Shown one piece after another: positions 32,912 to 43,904 of a stretch of DNA of 64,000 nt. Location: NCBI GenBank assembly GCA_021521415.1, contig JAIQDT010000186.1:1216001-1280000 (forward strand), written 5' to 3'. A program made the translations under genes and the position numbers. The notes under the pieces were generated by a model. The model was given only the letters and a program-made list of their open reading frames with translations, was not told where the DNA came from and made no database searches. The number at the start of each line of letters is the position of its first letter. Position 1 is the first letter of the stretch. The DNA comes from Bidens hawaiensis. Lineage: Eukaryota > Streptophyta > Magnoliopsida > Asterales > Asteraceae.

Positions 32912-35746
32912 TCACGCGTGCACTCCTTCTCTAACACACACCGACACAACTCGTTGATACTTTCTTGCTTCATCCTTCCAAGCTGGAATATAAAAGATCT
33001 TTTTCTCGTTAAGCATCTTCAGATCAGCTTGCGATAAGTTAACAAGATGCATCGGATCGTAAACTCTAAGGATCTCTTGTTCATCCTCATCTTCCATCAC
33101 TGCCTCAGCTGTCTCACAATCAACGAACCACCACTTTAGGTCTTTGAGCACATCCTTGGGCATAAGCTTCATCGGTACTTCTTTAAGGCACCGGATTGGT
33201 TTATACTTCATAACCATCCAAGGCTTTCCATCAACTCTCAAACCTCTATCCTTGTCTTCAACAAGTTTCCCTTTCTGTGGTTTCAGCAGCTCAAACTTCT
33301 TTTCCTTTATGCTTTCTTTCCATACAATTTTCCCTATGACTCTAGCCATATTATCGTCACTTCGATTGATCAAACCCAATCTGGCTAAGTCTTTAACCTC
33401 ACACTCAGGCAATGTGTTTAACGATCTCAACATTCTTCTAAGGTACTGAACTCCATCATATCATTTAATCACGAAGAGCCGCAACTGCTCATCATAAATC
33501 CAGCATATAATCCATTTCTTTGCTTCAGCATAGCCCTTAATGTTGTAACTCTTTTTGAACATGGTAGGGACTGCCGGTTTCTTTGTTTTGACGAACCATT
33601 GAGCGTATCCTTCCTTCCACCTCGGCTGCTCTTCCCATTCAGTATCTTCAACTTCCGTCTGATCGCCCATATCAGCCTTCTCAACCTCTGGAATGTCATG
33701 TTCGACGTTTTCCTCTACTATCTCTCCTTCCTCAATCTCATTCTCAATCTCAATCTGCTCACCGATCTTTTCAATCACATCACTCGGCAGCACATCTTCA
33801 TCAAACAACACATCGTCACTGAACATATCATCGTCAAGTTCTTTCAACGCATCAATCACGTCATCATCAACCAACACCACATCATCACCACCAGAACCAC
33901 CAGCCGCGTCGGCAGACTCCCCCTCAGCTGTGGAAGTACCAAGAGCTTGAGAAGTTCTTGGCAGCTCACCACCTGCATCTTTCGATGCATTGGGATCATC
34001 GTCTCGGTCATTTCTTCTTTTCGTCCTTAGCTCGTCGCCCTTACAGCTCATCTCCCCCTGAGATGCCAAGAACTCCTTCAAGGCATCTATAATTTTCCCA
34101 TGCTCAACCAGGAGGGATGACTGTAGTTGATTTGCTTCTACTAGGCGTTGAATAGTGTTCGATTGCTCTGCCACGATCCGCTCTAGTGAAGCTATTCTCT
34201 CTGAGTCTGATATAGGCGTAGGCGAGACATCAGAAGCAGGCGTAACCGCAGGTGGTACCATACCTGATAACCCTGCAGTAGTGACGACCGTTGACTCTAC
34301 AAATCGTGCAGCAACCACCGACTGAGTAAGCGTTGTAGGTGGTAGAGACACGATCTCCGGAGTTGTCATCTGGATGGTAGTGGTAGATGGAATGCCAGCA
34401 GATGATGTAGCCACCACGGGAACATCCGCAGCGCTTGTACTTGTAACCTGTATAGAAGTAGGAACGATAGACATACCAGACAGTGAGGCCGGAGCAAAAC
34501 GTACCATCCTTGAAGTCTCTCCAGCTCCCATACCAGCACCTGTCCTTTCCCGTCTTGATCGTCTTATCAGCTTATGTATATCTTCTTCCTCTTCTGACTC
34601 GTCATCATCCTCCGTTCTCTTTCTCTTCCCAACCGTTCTCTCTCGAGACACCATCAACCGTCTCCCCTCATTCATGATCTCATCCAAATCTGAGTCAGCC
34701 ATCGATGTAGCTGCTCTAGTAGCACTCACACCCGAACCCTGTGCAGCAGAGACCTGCACCTCTTCAACTTGATCCATATCGAAATAACCTTGACCTCCAA
34801 AGACAGCATCAAGATCTATATCCTCTGCAGCCGACACAACAGGCACAGCAGATGTAGCTTGAGTTGCTCTTGCCTGTCGCGGTTGAGGATCTCTGAACTC
34901 GTCCCCACCAGCAGGAACATACTCTGGGTTGATTAAAAACCCAAACAGTGGAGTATGCCATGGACGACGTTCAGGGTTGCTCCTCGCACTCGAAGTGCGA
35001 CATTGAACAAAGATACGTTTGCTCACAGATTCCACGTATCTGATCGGTCGTCTCTGAGGTAGATTCGGAGCCACATGGTTCAATATCATCTGGATGAAAC
35101 GTGGGTACATAATGAACCGCTCCCGAGCCATCGCCCTTCTCTGTCTGTCAATCTCGTAAAAGACCATCTGACTAAAACTATAGCGTTTATTGTAAGTCAA
35201 TGCAGTCATTGCGGACTGCATGGTCGCACCCATACCGTCAGTGCCCGCCTTCCTTCCTGACATGCAAACTATCATGACGTGCATAAGGAAGCGCCACTGA
35301 TCAAGCAGAAAACCCTTCCGTCTCTGTGTATCGCCTAATGGACCAGAATAGCCCATTCGGAGAAACGCTCCATCACGAAACGGAGCCACAAACTCAGTTG
35401 GGTCGTCCCTCGTCTCTTCTCCAAACCGTAATGCCACCCAAATCTGTTCAGAATTGAACTGAACCTGTTGATTGTTCACAGTCGCTCGCATGACCAGGGG
35501 CTCAACACGACAATCGTATTCTACCGTCTGCCAAAAGTCTTCGATATTTGGTAAGGATATCGGCAGAGTGTTCGTGATGGCATGAAAAATCCTAGAGCGT
35601 ATGAGGAAAGTAATAATCTCGCGGTAATCCTCAACGCCGCTCGCTTCCGGGTCAAGGGTGATGTACATATTGTGACCCGGGAAAAATTGACGTTGGTTAT
35701 CACCATCGTCTCCTCCTGCACCTCCAGCACCAGCTACTGCAGCCAT
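32912..35746 (-). pseudogene. Copia 3' accessory ORF (about 945 codons), one in-frame stop
   Basis: Two stretches in the same frame, 35746-33464 (761 codons) and 33460-32912, are separated only by TGA at 33461-33463, which could derive from CGA. The N-terminus is Gly/Asp-rich after MAAVAG. A folded-looking region follows with LPNIEDFWQTVEYD, IWVALRFGEE, FLLDQWRFLMHVMIVCM and YSFSQMVFYEIDRQRRA. Then come an acidic Ser/Thr-rich linker with KRKRTEDDDESEEEED, a coiled-coil-like stretch, and a basic/acidic C-terminus. I see no signal peptide or membrane anchor, so 'envelope-like' is not supported by sequence. A 3' splice site (TTTGTTGCAG) lies two bases before the ATG. Function unknown. Confidence 0.8.
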
Positions 35747-35748
35747 AT

Positions 35749-35770
35749 CTGCAACAAACGAACCAAGTTA
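35749..35770 (-). promoter_or_regulatory. 3' splice site before the copia 3' ORF
   Basis: The coding strand reads GGTTCGTTTGTTGCAG followed by ATATGGC. A pyrimidine-containing tract and GCAG at this position suggest a 5' UTR intron that would start downstream of the TATA box at 36488-36494. A convincing donor was not fixed; CTAAAG|GTTGTT near 36360 is one candidate. Confidence 0.5.
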
Positions 35771-35789
35771 GATAAACGTTAATGAATAA

Positions 35790-36130
35790 CACAAGTTCGC
35801 TAGTTACCATGAGCGAAGTTGTGATAAACTCTGTATAGGCGAAGTTAAAGATGAGGCGAAGTTGGGAACAACTTCGCTTCAGCTTTAAGTTCGTCTAATT
35901 AACATTAAGTAAAAATGATCTAGGCGAAGTTAATGTTAACTTCGCCTCATCACAACATCGCCTCAGGCGAATTTAAGTTTCAGGCGAAGTTACGGATAAC
36001 TTCGCCTCAGGCGAACTTAAGCTTCAGACGAAGTTACGGATAACTTCGCCTCAGGCGAACTTAAGCTTCAGGCGAAGTTACGGATAACTTCGCCTAAACC
36101 CTAACTTCGCCTGAATCTGAATCGGCGACA
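35790..36130. repeat. TTCGCC/GGCGAA palindrome block before the copia 3' ORF
   Basis: At least eight half-sites, several in palindromic pairs such as ACTTCGCCTCAGGCGAA, with a near-exact ~37-bp unit (GGCGAAGTTACGGATAACTT...) repeated two to three times around 35980-36090. It lies in the putative 5' UTR intron of the 3' ORF. Confidence 0.85.
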
Positions 36131-36395
36131 GTTCGAATGATTCAAACATGAAGATCTGAAGTTTTCAGGGTATATTGACGATTTAGGACTTTTAAACTCA
36201 AGCTTTTAACAATAGGTTGACGATCAGTTTGTACATGCCCACGTGAAAACGAGTTTTGAAATTGGGTTTAATGATCGGTCGTCCGAGGGTATTACCCGGT
36301 TGTCGAAACAACCTTAGATTAATCAAAGAACGTATAACATCAGATAAAAGAACCCAAACAACCTTTAGATCGGTTTGAAATCGAAGAACAAGTGA

Positions 36396-36466
36396 ACAAT
36401 TTTGGATTTGTTTGGATATAAGTTCGCTGAATAATCGGTTTGGATATAAGTTCGCTGAATAATGAA
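36396..36466. repeat. Short tandem repeat GGATATAAGTTCGCTGAATAA
   Basis: GTTTGGATATAAGTTCGC followed by TGAATAAT occurs twice in tandem at about 27-bp spacing between the internal TATA box and the 3' ORF. Confidence 0.75.
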
Positions 36467-36487
36467 CTGTTTGACTCTAAGAATTCC

Positions 36488-36549
36488 TTATATAGGGGCG
36501 AAGTTATACAGGCGAAGTTACGGATAACTTCGCCTAGGCGAAGTTATCC
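36488..36549 (-). promoter_or_regulatory. Internal promoter of the copia 3' ORF: palindrome plus TATA
   Basis: TATATAA on the minus strand at 36488-36494. Immediately upstream (coding sense) come GCGAAG half-sites and a perfect 28-bp palindrome at 36522-36549 with core TTCGCCTAGGCGAA. The arrangement copies that of the LTR (palindromes abutting a TATA box). I infer an internal promoter for the ORF at 35746-32912. Confidence 0.6.
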
Positions 36550-36574
36550 ACAACTTCGCCTGTTCAACAACATC

Positions 36575-37911
36575 GCCTATATATTTACAGAATTTAACCT
36601 TATAAGTTTAACATTTTTCCAATTAAGTTATAAAACTTTAAGAATTCCTTATAAGAACTAAACGACACGATCAAGTCCAAGTAACCTGTTTTAAAAAAAT
36701 ACAACTACAGAAAAGGAAAACTTTTAACAATTTAAAGTATAAGGGATTAAATTTCAGTCTCGATAGGGGCTGCTACGTTTTAGAAAAGATCCGAACAGGA
36801 ATCATACTAAGTATGTGACTGTCACATAGATCCGTGTTTAGCTGTATTATGACATAAGAAAACAGGTTGTAAGCAGGTAATATACTTAAGTTGGTTTTCA
36901 TCGTTTCTGTGATACGAGTTAGGTTCAATTATGCCTCAAAATTTAAGTGGGCAACAACTCAGAAATATTGATGCCTCCTATCTCTCCTCAAAGCGTATTT
37001 GGCTTTCCCCAAGTCACCCCGAATTGACTTCGACCCATAGTGTCTGATTAAGTTGTAAGTATTCTTGATCTGCTTCCCGTTCTTCTCTCTTACTCAATGA
37101 TTGTGAAGTCTTGATTTTGTCATCTCTAATATGTTTCAATAACTCCATTTTTTTTTTAATAAACATAGACTTCAAGGTAGAAATTAACTGCAACTCCCGA
37201 ATCTGGATCACTGCAGGATCTTGAGACGCTATCTTCACGGGAATCAGAACACACATGGGCTCGTGTATGACTGGGTAATCGCTTTTCTGCCTATCATTCG
37301 GAAAGATATATATGAAGACATGCAAAACTCTTAAGGAGTTTCCACGTAAAATCAAGTAGATTTAGTTTGTATCACGTCTACTTTTACGCACCATAAAAAG
37401 TTACCATGACATACAAAGACTGTCCTAAAGCCTTTTAAGCCTAATAACTTAACTAGTTAAGCACACAGAATTAGTATATCTATCATTTTCCAAGGTTGGA
37501 TCAATTTTCTGTTAAACATAGCTAACGAACTTCTTACGAAGTAACAGACTTGAAAAATAATTTCATTTCCCATTTCTTTCAAAATTTTAACATTAATCGC
37601 CCCGACCAAAACAAAGTCTTCAGGTAAACGGCTATCCCGAAGATCCAATGGATCAGCTGGACCGACCACATACTAGTATGTGTCCTTCTAACTAATTATG
37701 ATCGACTAATTCTCAGCGAAAGAATAAAAACACATCATAAACCGCCCCGGTCACTAACAGTAATCTGGTTAATGGCTATCCTCAAAATCTACAAGTAGAA
37801 AATGAGGACCAAAACATATCCGAAGACAAGTCCTTCAAACTGATATAACTGACATATTTTTAAGCGATTAGTGACGTTTTTTTTTTTTTAAATATCACAA
37901 GAAAAGCATGG
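36575..37911. other. Spacer between copia pol and the internal promoter
   Basis: About 1.3 kb. A minus-strand open frame at 37014-37355 (113 codons, with a Lys/Glu-rich stretch) is the only one of any length and is not recognised. No palindromes of the TTCGCC type occur here, in contrast to both sides. Confidence 0.5.
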
Positions 37912-40900
37912 TTACTCGGGATTGATCATCCCATTCAGTTCAATAAGGTTTTGAAATCTGGATTTGTCAAACGCTTTAGTATATAAATCAGCGAAATTAT
38001 CAAGCGTATCCACCTTTTCAAGCACAATCAATTTCTTCTCAGCACAATCCCGTATAAAATGATGACGTATGTCAATATGTTTAGTTTTACTATGTTTCAC
38101 GGGATTGTTAGTTACTGAGATAGCAGCTGTGTTATCAATGCAAATAGGAGTAAGTAAGAAATTCAGACCATAGTCGCGCAACTGTTGTTGAATCCAAAGA
38201 ACCTGAGAGCAGCAGTTGGATGCTGCCATGTATTCTGCATCACAGGTTGAAATTGCGACTGAAGTCTGCTTCTTGCATTGCCACGACACCAATCTGCCAC
38301 CAAGAAACTGACATCCTCCAGTTGTTGACTTCCGACTCTGATTGCACCCTCCATAATCAGAATCTGTGTAAGCGACCAGCTCCAAGTCTCCTCCTCTCGG
38401 GTACCACAACCCCAGCTCCGGCTTGCCCTTGAGATACCGCAGTATCCTCTTTGCACCTTTCAAATGAGATTCTTTTGGATTTGCCTGAAAACGTGCACAA
38501 AGACAAACAACAAACATTATATCAGGCCTAGATGCAGCTAAGTACATTAAAGAACCTATTATTGCCCGATATTGAGTTGGGTCCACATCTGCATCACCGT
38601 CTACTTCAGCACCCAATTTGTGATTGACGCAGATTGGAGTATCATATGGAGAACTGTCCTCCATCTTGAAGCGCTTGAGCACATCATGAACATACTTCGT
38701 TTGATGAATGAACATCCCGTCCTTCTTCTGATCAACCTGCAATCCTAGAAAGAAAGTTAGTTCACCCATAGCACTCATTTCAAACCTTTTCTTCATGACG
38801 GCTTCAAACTCCTGACACATGGAGACTTTTGACGCAACAAATATAATGTCATCCACGTAGACTTGTACCAGCAGGAAGTCGCTTCCATCTCTTTTGAAGA
38901 ACAACGTGCTATCAATTTTCCCTCTTTCAAAACCATTCTCGAGCAAGTAATCCGATAAAGTTGAATACCAGGCACGAGGTGCCTGATGTAATCCATACAA
39001 CGCCTTGCTCAACCTGTACACGTGATCTGGAAAGTCTGGGTCAGGAAAACCCGGAGGTTGCTCAACATACACAACCTCATCAACTTTCCCATTCAAAAAC
39101 GCACTCTTCACATCTAGCTGAAACACCTTCATCTTTTCATAAGCAGCAAACGCTAAAAACAATCTTATAGCTTCCAACCTGGCGACAGGAGCGAACACTT
39201 CGTTATAATCAATCCCCTCTTGTTGATTAAAACCTTTAACGACTAGCCTCGCCTTGTTTCTTATAATAATCCCCTTATCATCTCTCTTGCACTTAAACAC
39301 CCATTTTGTGCCTATCGCATGCACATTCTTTGGTTTTTCAACCAAAGTCCAAACTTCCATCTTCTCGAATTGAGCCAACTCTTCTTGCATGGCTTCGACC
39401 CACGAGCTGTCCTTTAAAGCCATTTGATAATTCTTCGGTTCAATCTGGCTTATAAAGCAGGTGTACAGGCATTCATTGATTATTCCTGTCTCCTTAATGC
39501 TTGTATAAACACAGGTATGTTCATTCAAGCTACTTCTCGTTTGGACACTTGAGGACACATCACCAATCACATTATCCAAAGGGTGATCTTTATGAATTCT
39601 CGTGGTCGGAACAGAACCGACATGCAAATTATCTTCCAAATTAGAAGAGATCTCGTCAATGGTTGTTTCTGGCTGAGAGTGAAAATGATTGATAAATTCT
39701 TCTTCAGCTGAGGCAGCAGGGGTACCGATAGTGTTTGATGAGGAAGGTTGACATTTATCAATCAGCTGTCTTTGCAATAGATTTTCTTCCTCATCGAGTA
39801 TCATCTTCGTCGCAACTCTTTCTTCTTCTTCAGAAATTTCCAAATCTGGTATGTTAAAAGACTTAAAAAGCTTAACATAGTCGAAAAGCTCAGCAGGTCC
39901 ATTGCTTGGTTTTGGCGGTTGGTAACTTGTGATGTCGGTGTTACACACCACCTCCACCTTGCAAGTCGAAGTATTGAAGACACGTCTGTTGGGCGTACCA
40001 ACAACATAACCGACTAATATTCCTTCATCGGCTACTTCGCCAAATTTAGAATTTGTCTTCAAGATCGAACAAGGGGACCCGAATGGTTCAAGACCACTCA
40101 AGTTGGGCTTCCTTCCATGCATAAGCTCGTAACACGTTTTACCAAGTCTCTTAACGGTTAACACTCTATTCAGAACATAGCAGGCTGTAGCAACTGCTTC
40201 AGCCCAGAACATCACAGGAAGCTTCGAATCTGCCAGCATAGTTCTGGCTCCTTCAATTAAAGTTCGGTTCTTCCTTTCAGCCACTCCATTCTGTTGCGGA
40301 GTATACGGAGCGCTGTATTGGTGTTCAATTCCTTTCTGAAGACAGAAGATCTCCATTTCAAAATTCTTGAACTCCGTTCCATTGTCACTTCTGATGAACT
40401 TCACTGTTTTACCCATGACGTTCTCAACTTTGGTAATCAAATTCTTCACCATTTGAGCCGTCTCATCTTTCGATTTCAGAAAATATACCCACGAATATCG
40501 CGAGTAGTCATCAGTGATCACCAAGCAGTAAGAAGTACCTCCTAGACTTTTTACATTCACGGGACCGAAGAGATCCATGTGAAGCAGTTCTAGAGTACTG
40601 GCAATAGAGTTGACCTTCTTGGTGAGATGGGATTTCTTGTGTTGCTTTCCCTTCTTGCATGCTATACATTTGTCTTCAAAGTTAAAACTTTTCAAGGGAA
40701 CGCCCATCACAAGTCCATTCCTGACAATGTGGTTCATCTTCCGAAGATGAATGTGCCCCATCCTCCTGTGCCACAGTTCGGATTCCGATTCGCTTGCTTT
40801 CGTCATTAAACATGATTCTTCCGTGGCCATTTCAGTAGACCTCATATCCATCACATAAGTTTTTGTATCACGTGGAGCTTTCATCACTATCCACTCGTCT

Positions 40901-41220
40901 GGTATCAGAAAACCAGGCTTCAACACGATCGCCTCATTCTTCGTGAAATGAACAGTGTACTCTTTATCACAAATCTGCGACACACTCAGCAGATTGTGCT
41001 TCAACTCTTCTACAAAGTTCACATTCTCAAGAGTCATTTTTCCATTGGACACCGTTCCTCTTCCAGTAATTCTGCCTCCACTTTCACCGGCAAAGCTAAC
41101 TCTCGCGCCTTGAACAGGTTTTAAGTCGCGCAACAAGTATTTGTTACCCGTCATGTGCCGGGAACAGCCGCTATCTACAATCCAAATACTGTGGGCAGCC
41201 CTGTTCAACTGTTCCTGCAC
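37912..41220 (-). CDS. Copia Pol: protease, integrase, reverse transcriptase, RNase H
   Basis: 1102 uninterrupted codons. Protease active site WIVDSGCSRHMTG near residue 16; GAG-pre-integrase with LWHRRMGHIHLRKM and CIACKKGKQHKKSH; integrase with HMDLFGP, IRSDNGTEFKN and NGVAERKNRTL (D, D, E all present). Reverse transcriptase has KARLVVKGFNQQEGIDY, FQLDVKSAFLNG and the catalytic QVYVDDIIF. RNase H has LVAYTDSDYGG, the STCDAEYMA segment and KTKHIDIRHHFIRD. Everything needed for catalysis is visible. Its frame differs from the preceding gag part, so expression would need a frameshift or splicing; the true N-terminus is uncertain. Confidence 0.95.
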   Translation of the reverse strand: MQEQLNRAAHSIWIVDSGCSRHMTGNKYLLRDLKPVQGARVSFAGESGGRITGRGTVSNGKMTLENVNFVEELKHNLLSVSQICDKEYTVHFTKNEAIVLKPGFLIPDEWIVMKAPRDTKTYVMDMRSTEMATEESCLMTKASESESELWHRRMGHIHLRKMNHIVRNGLVMGVPLKSFNFEDKCIACKKGKQHKKSHLTKKVNSIASTLELLHMDLFGPVNVKSLGGTSYCLVITDDYSRYSWVYFLKSKDETAQMVKNLITKVENVMGKTVKFIRSDNGTEFKNFEMEIFCLQKGIEHQYSAPYTPQQNGVAERKNRTLIEGARTMLADSKLPVMFWAEAVATACYVLNRVLTVKRLGKTCYELMHGRKPNLSGLEPFGSPCSILKTNSKFGEVADEGILVGYVVGTPNRRVFNTSTCKVEVVCNTDITSYQPPKPSNGPAELFDYVKLFKSFNIPDLEISEEEERVATKMILDEEENLLQRQLIDKCQPSSSNTIGTPAASAEEEFINHFHSQPETTIDEISSNLEDNLHVGSVPTTRIHKDHPLDNVIGDVSSSVQTRSSLNEHTCVYTSIKETGIINECLYTCFISQIEPKNYQMALKDSSWVEAMQEELAQFEKMEVWTLVEKPKNVHAIGTKWVFKCKRDDKGIIIRNKARLVVKGFNQQEGIDYNEVFAPVARLEAIRLFLAFAAYEKMKVFQLDVKSAFLNGKVDEVVYVEQPPGFPDPDFPDHVYRLSKALYGLHQAPRAWYSTLSDYLLENGFERGKIDSTLFFKRDGSDFLLVQVYVDDIIFVASKVSMCQEFEAVMKKRFEMSAMGELTFFLGLQVDQKKDGMFIHQTKYVHDVLKRFKMEDSSPYDTPICVNHKLGAEVDGDADVDPTQYRAIIGSLMYLAASRPDIMFVVCLCARFQANPKESHLKGAKRILRYLKGKPELGLWYPRGGDLELVAYTDSDYGGCNQSRKSTTGGCQFLGGRLVSWQCKKQTSVAISTCDAEYMAASNCCSQVLWIQQQLRDYGLNFLLTPICIDNTAAISVTNNPVKHSKTKHIDIRHHFIRDCAEKKLIVLEKVDTLDNFADLYTKAFDKSRFQNLIELNGMINPE

Positions 41221-41234
41221 AATAAAGCAAAGGA

Positions 41235-42215
41235 TTAGAATCTAGGGACCCAAGACCAATTGGTCTTGGATCTATACATCCCGTACTTCTGCTTTCCAAT
41301 GTTAGCATCTGGATAATTCCTGTCAGTCCTATTAAGAAATCTCCTTGGAAATTGAGTGTGAGGCCTTCCAAACCTATGTGTATTGAAAGTATTATATCTT
41401 GTGGTTTGGTTATTAGCATTGTTAAACTGAGGTTTGTTTCTGTGAAAACCTGAATTAGTTACATTTCGGAACTTTGAAGGGTTTTCATTTTTAGCAGTAT
41501 TAAAATTACCATTAGGCTTATGCTCAGTTTTAATAGGCCTCACACCTCTGAATTTTGGCGTCAGAGGGCAATCTGCAACTAGATGTCCTAACTTATTACA
41601 CCTAAAACAACACCTATGCTCTTTTTTCTTTTCAAAGGTTGTTTTGGATGTCGAGGCTGTGTTACCGGCCGTTCGTCTCACATAAGGTGGGACGTACGGG
41701 TTGAGTAGAGTACTCTTTTTATAGGTTTTATCTTTTTCTCCACCAGTGGGTAACACTACCTTCTCTTTTGTCTTACCCGATTCGGACAACTTATCCGAAT
41801 CCGATGAGACTGGACTCGTAACAGAAATATTCACACTTGAAACAGGCGAACTCGTTTCGCCACTACTAACACTTGGTTCTTTACTCGTAACCTTGATTGG
41901 AACTGTCTGAGGAACTTCAAAATCAACAGATTTCTGAACACTAGGGTTAAAAGTGTAATTGTGGTTATAAGGTGGTGGAACCTCGTGATAACCAATTCCT
42001 CCCCTCTTTGTAGAGGTACCTTGATCACTAACAAGGTGATCAAGAATAGCTGAGGAATTTCTGAACTGTTCAAGTTTTCGGTTCAATTCCACCACTTTCA
42101 CCTGGTGGTCAGCAATCTGCTTTTCTTGTTCAGCAATCAGTTTAGTCTTTTCTTCTAAAACCTCATAACTTAGATCAATTACTTCAATTTTTTCAGCAAG
42201 TTTTGTTTTTAAGCT
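41235..42215 (-). pseudogene. Copia gag, C-terminal part with second zinc knuckle
   Basis: Continues Gag in a shifted frame. A coiled-coil-like start leads to a Ser/Pro/Val-rich linker and CFRCNKLGHLVADC, then an Asn/Arg-rich tail ending WSWVPRF and a stop at 41235-41237. The frame break relative to the upstream part (ending 42209) looks like a one-base change near 42.21-42.22 kb, because the coiled coil continues across it. Two zinc knuckles in one Gag are consistent with SIRE-type elements. Confidence 0.82.
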
Positions 42216-43873
42216 TTTAACATCTTTTCACACGCTTTTATTTTAACTTTGTAACTGTTTTCTCTTGCTTTCATAAAGTGATGATCTTCTTTAAGAGTTT
42301 TAAATTCAGCATCTAAACGAACATACTGATCAGTTATGGTAGCAAGTTGCTCAGACAAATTCTCACATTTAGTACAAATAGGTTTAGAACTTACCTCGGA
42401 GAGTTGATCCTTGTTATCTGCCATGAAAGCTTTTTCCTTACCAGTAGCTTTCTCTTCTCCGTTAATCTTCTCACATTCTTCATTCTCAACCTTAGCCATA
42501 TTTGCCTGCTCACTAGTTTCATTCGAACGCAGGTTCCAGTTGTATTCACCTGCTTCTCTGGATATCATGGCATTGACTTCTTTACTACTCCCAGTGTGCT
42601 GTGCAGACCGGCCATGACCACGTTCAACTCGCTCGTTTCTGCACTCTTTGGCAAAGTGCCCGTTTTGTTGACAGTTATAGCACCTCACCTTAGACTTGTC
42701 GAACCCTGGCCTGCCACCAACAAACTTTCTCCCCGTCTTTCTCATAAACTTCTTCACTCTCCTCACTATCATGGCCATCTGCCATTGTAAATCCATTTCC
42801 TCCAGATCATCAGCATCGATCTGGTCATAGTCTTCATCCAGCATCGCTGGATCAACAACCTTTCCTTGAATATAGTTTTCATATGAAGCAATAAACGAAG
42901 CATAGAGGCCAAACTGCTCTTCAGCAGATTTGACGCTCATTGGCATCTTAGAGTAATTATTTCTTGAGGAACTTGAAGATCCACCAATCTTGCTTGCTAT
43001 CTGTTGAGTACCACTTGATCCACCCGCAACAAAGCAAACATCCCCATTTGAGTTTACTGACACATGCCCCTCCTGTGAAGACTTGTCACAAGACTCGCCC
43101 TTCGAGTAGTAGGCGGCAGAATCAGTCTTTGAACTTGAATTTGAGTTTACTTTAGCACCGTACATGCCTGGATCTTGAACCTGATCTATAGATGTTTCTT
43201 TTCTTACCATATTAAGCTCAAAAGTTCTGAGCTTGTTGACAGTGGTTTCAAGATCATAAGTAGGGAAGTCCTTGTCTTCCCTCATCAGCACAGTATACAT
43301 CTCCCATTTTGGTGGGAGGGCATCGAGAAGCTTTTCCACAATCTCTTCTTCTCGGTAGGAAATGGAGTAGTTACTCAATTCAGTCATTAGATGATAATAT
43401 CGAGTGATAATATCATCAAGAGATTCGTTCTTCAAGTACTTAAAGACTGAAAATTGAGTTTTGAGCAACTTTATCTTTGACGCCCGAATACCTACATTCC
43501 CTTCAAATCTGTTCTCAAGAGCTTCCCAAAGCTCTCTAGCTGATGTATACTTTCTGAACGTATGGAGGATCTCCTGTGGAAGAGCCATTGTGATTGCAGC
43601 ATGAGCCTTGCTTTCGGCTTCATACATCTTTTTCTCCTCCTCTTCCATTTTACTGTATTTCTTGATTTGGTCTCGACCCTCATACTCCATGACTGGTGGA
43701 ATATATCCATCTTGGATGCATACCCACATTTTCGCATCCTGGTACTTAACGTATTGTATGAACCGATCCTTCCACGTGACAAAATCGGTTCCCTTCAGCA
43801 ACCTTGGGGCGTTTGTAGCTGACCCCGCTTCAACTTCCATCTTTACAAGCTCCGAAATGTTGATCGACGACAT
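42209..43873 (-). CDS. Copia gag, N-terminal part
   Basis: 554 codons from ATG at 43873. Copia gag core (UBN2-like) with FVTWKDRFIQYV, ARELWEALENRFEGN, LDDIITRYYHLMTEL and LPPKWEMYTVLMRE, then the zinc knuckle CYNCQQNGHFAKEC and a long charged coiled coil. It would form the particle. The stop at 42209 truncates the coiled coil by frameshift relative to the 42215-41235 stretch. Start is chosen as the first Met after the palindrome-rich leader. Confidence 0.92.
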   Translation of the reverse strand: MSSINISELVKMEVEAGSATNAPRLLKGTDFVTWKDRFIQYVKYQDAKMWVCIQDGYIPPVMEYEGRDQIKKYSKMEEEEKKMYEAESKAHAAITMALPQEILHTFRKYTSARELWEALENRFEGNVGIRASKIKLLKTQFSVFKYLKNESLDDIITRYYHLMTELSNYSISYREEEIVEKLLDALPPKWEMYTVLMREDKDFPTYDLETTVNKLRTFELNMVRKETSIDQVQDPGMYGAKVNSNSSSKTDSAAYYSKGESCDKSSQEGHVSVNSNGDVCFVAGGSSGTQQIASKIGGSSSSSRNNYSKMPMSVKSAEEQFGLYASFIASYENYIQGKVVDPAMLDEDYDQIDADDLEEMDLQWQMAMIVRRVKKFMRKTGRKFVGGRPGFDKSKVRCYNCQQNGHFAKECRNERVERGHGRSAQHTGSSKEVNAMISREAGEYNWNLRSNETSEQANMAKVENEECEKINGEEKATGKEKAFMADNKDQLSEVSSKPICTKCENLSEQLATITDQYVRLDAEFKTLKEDHHFMKARENSYKVKIKACEKMLKA

Positions 43874-43904
43874 CCTTCTTGAAGACTAAGAAACCCGAAA
43901 AATT

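Noticed and set aside
33599..34772. Plus-strand open frames (143, 85 and 132 codons) opposite the copia 3' ORF
   Set aside because: Complement of the acidic/Ser-rich coding strand; no motifs.
35790..36130. Palindrome block considered as a CRISPR array
   Set aside because: Units are irregularly spaced, lack unique equal-length spacers and lie inside a plant retrotransposon.
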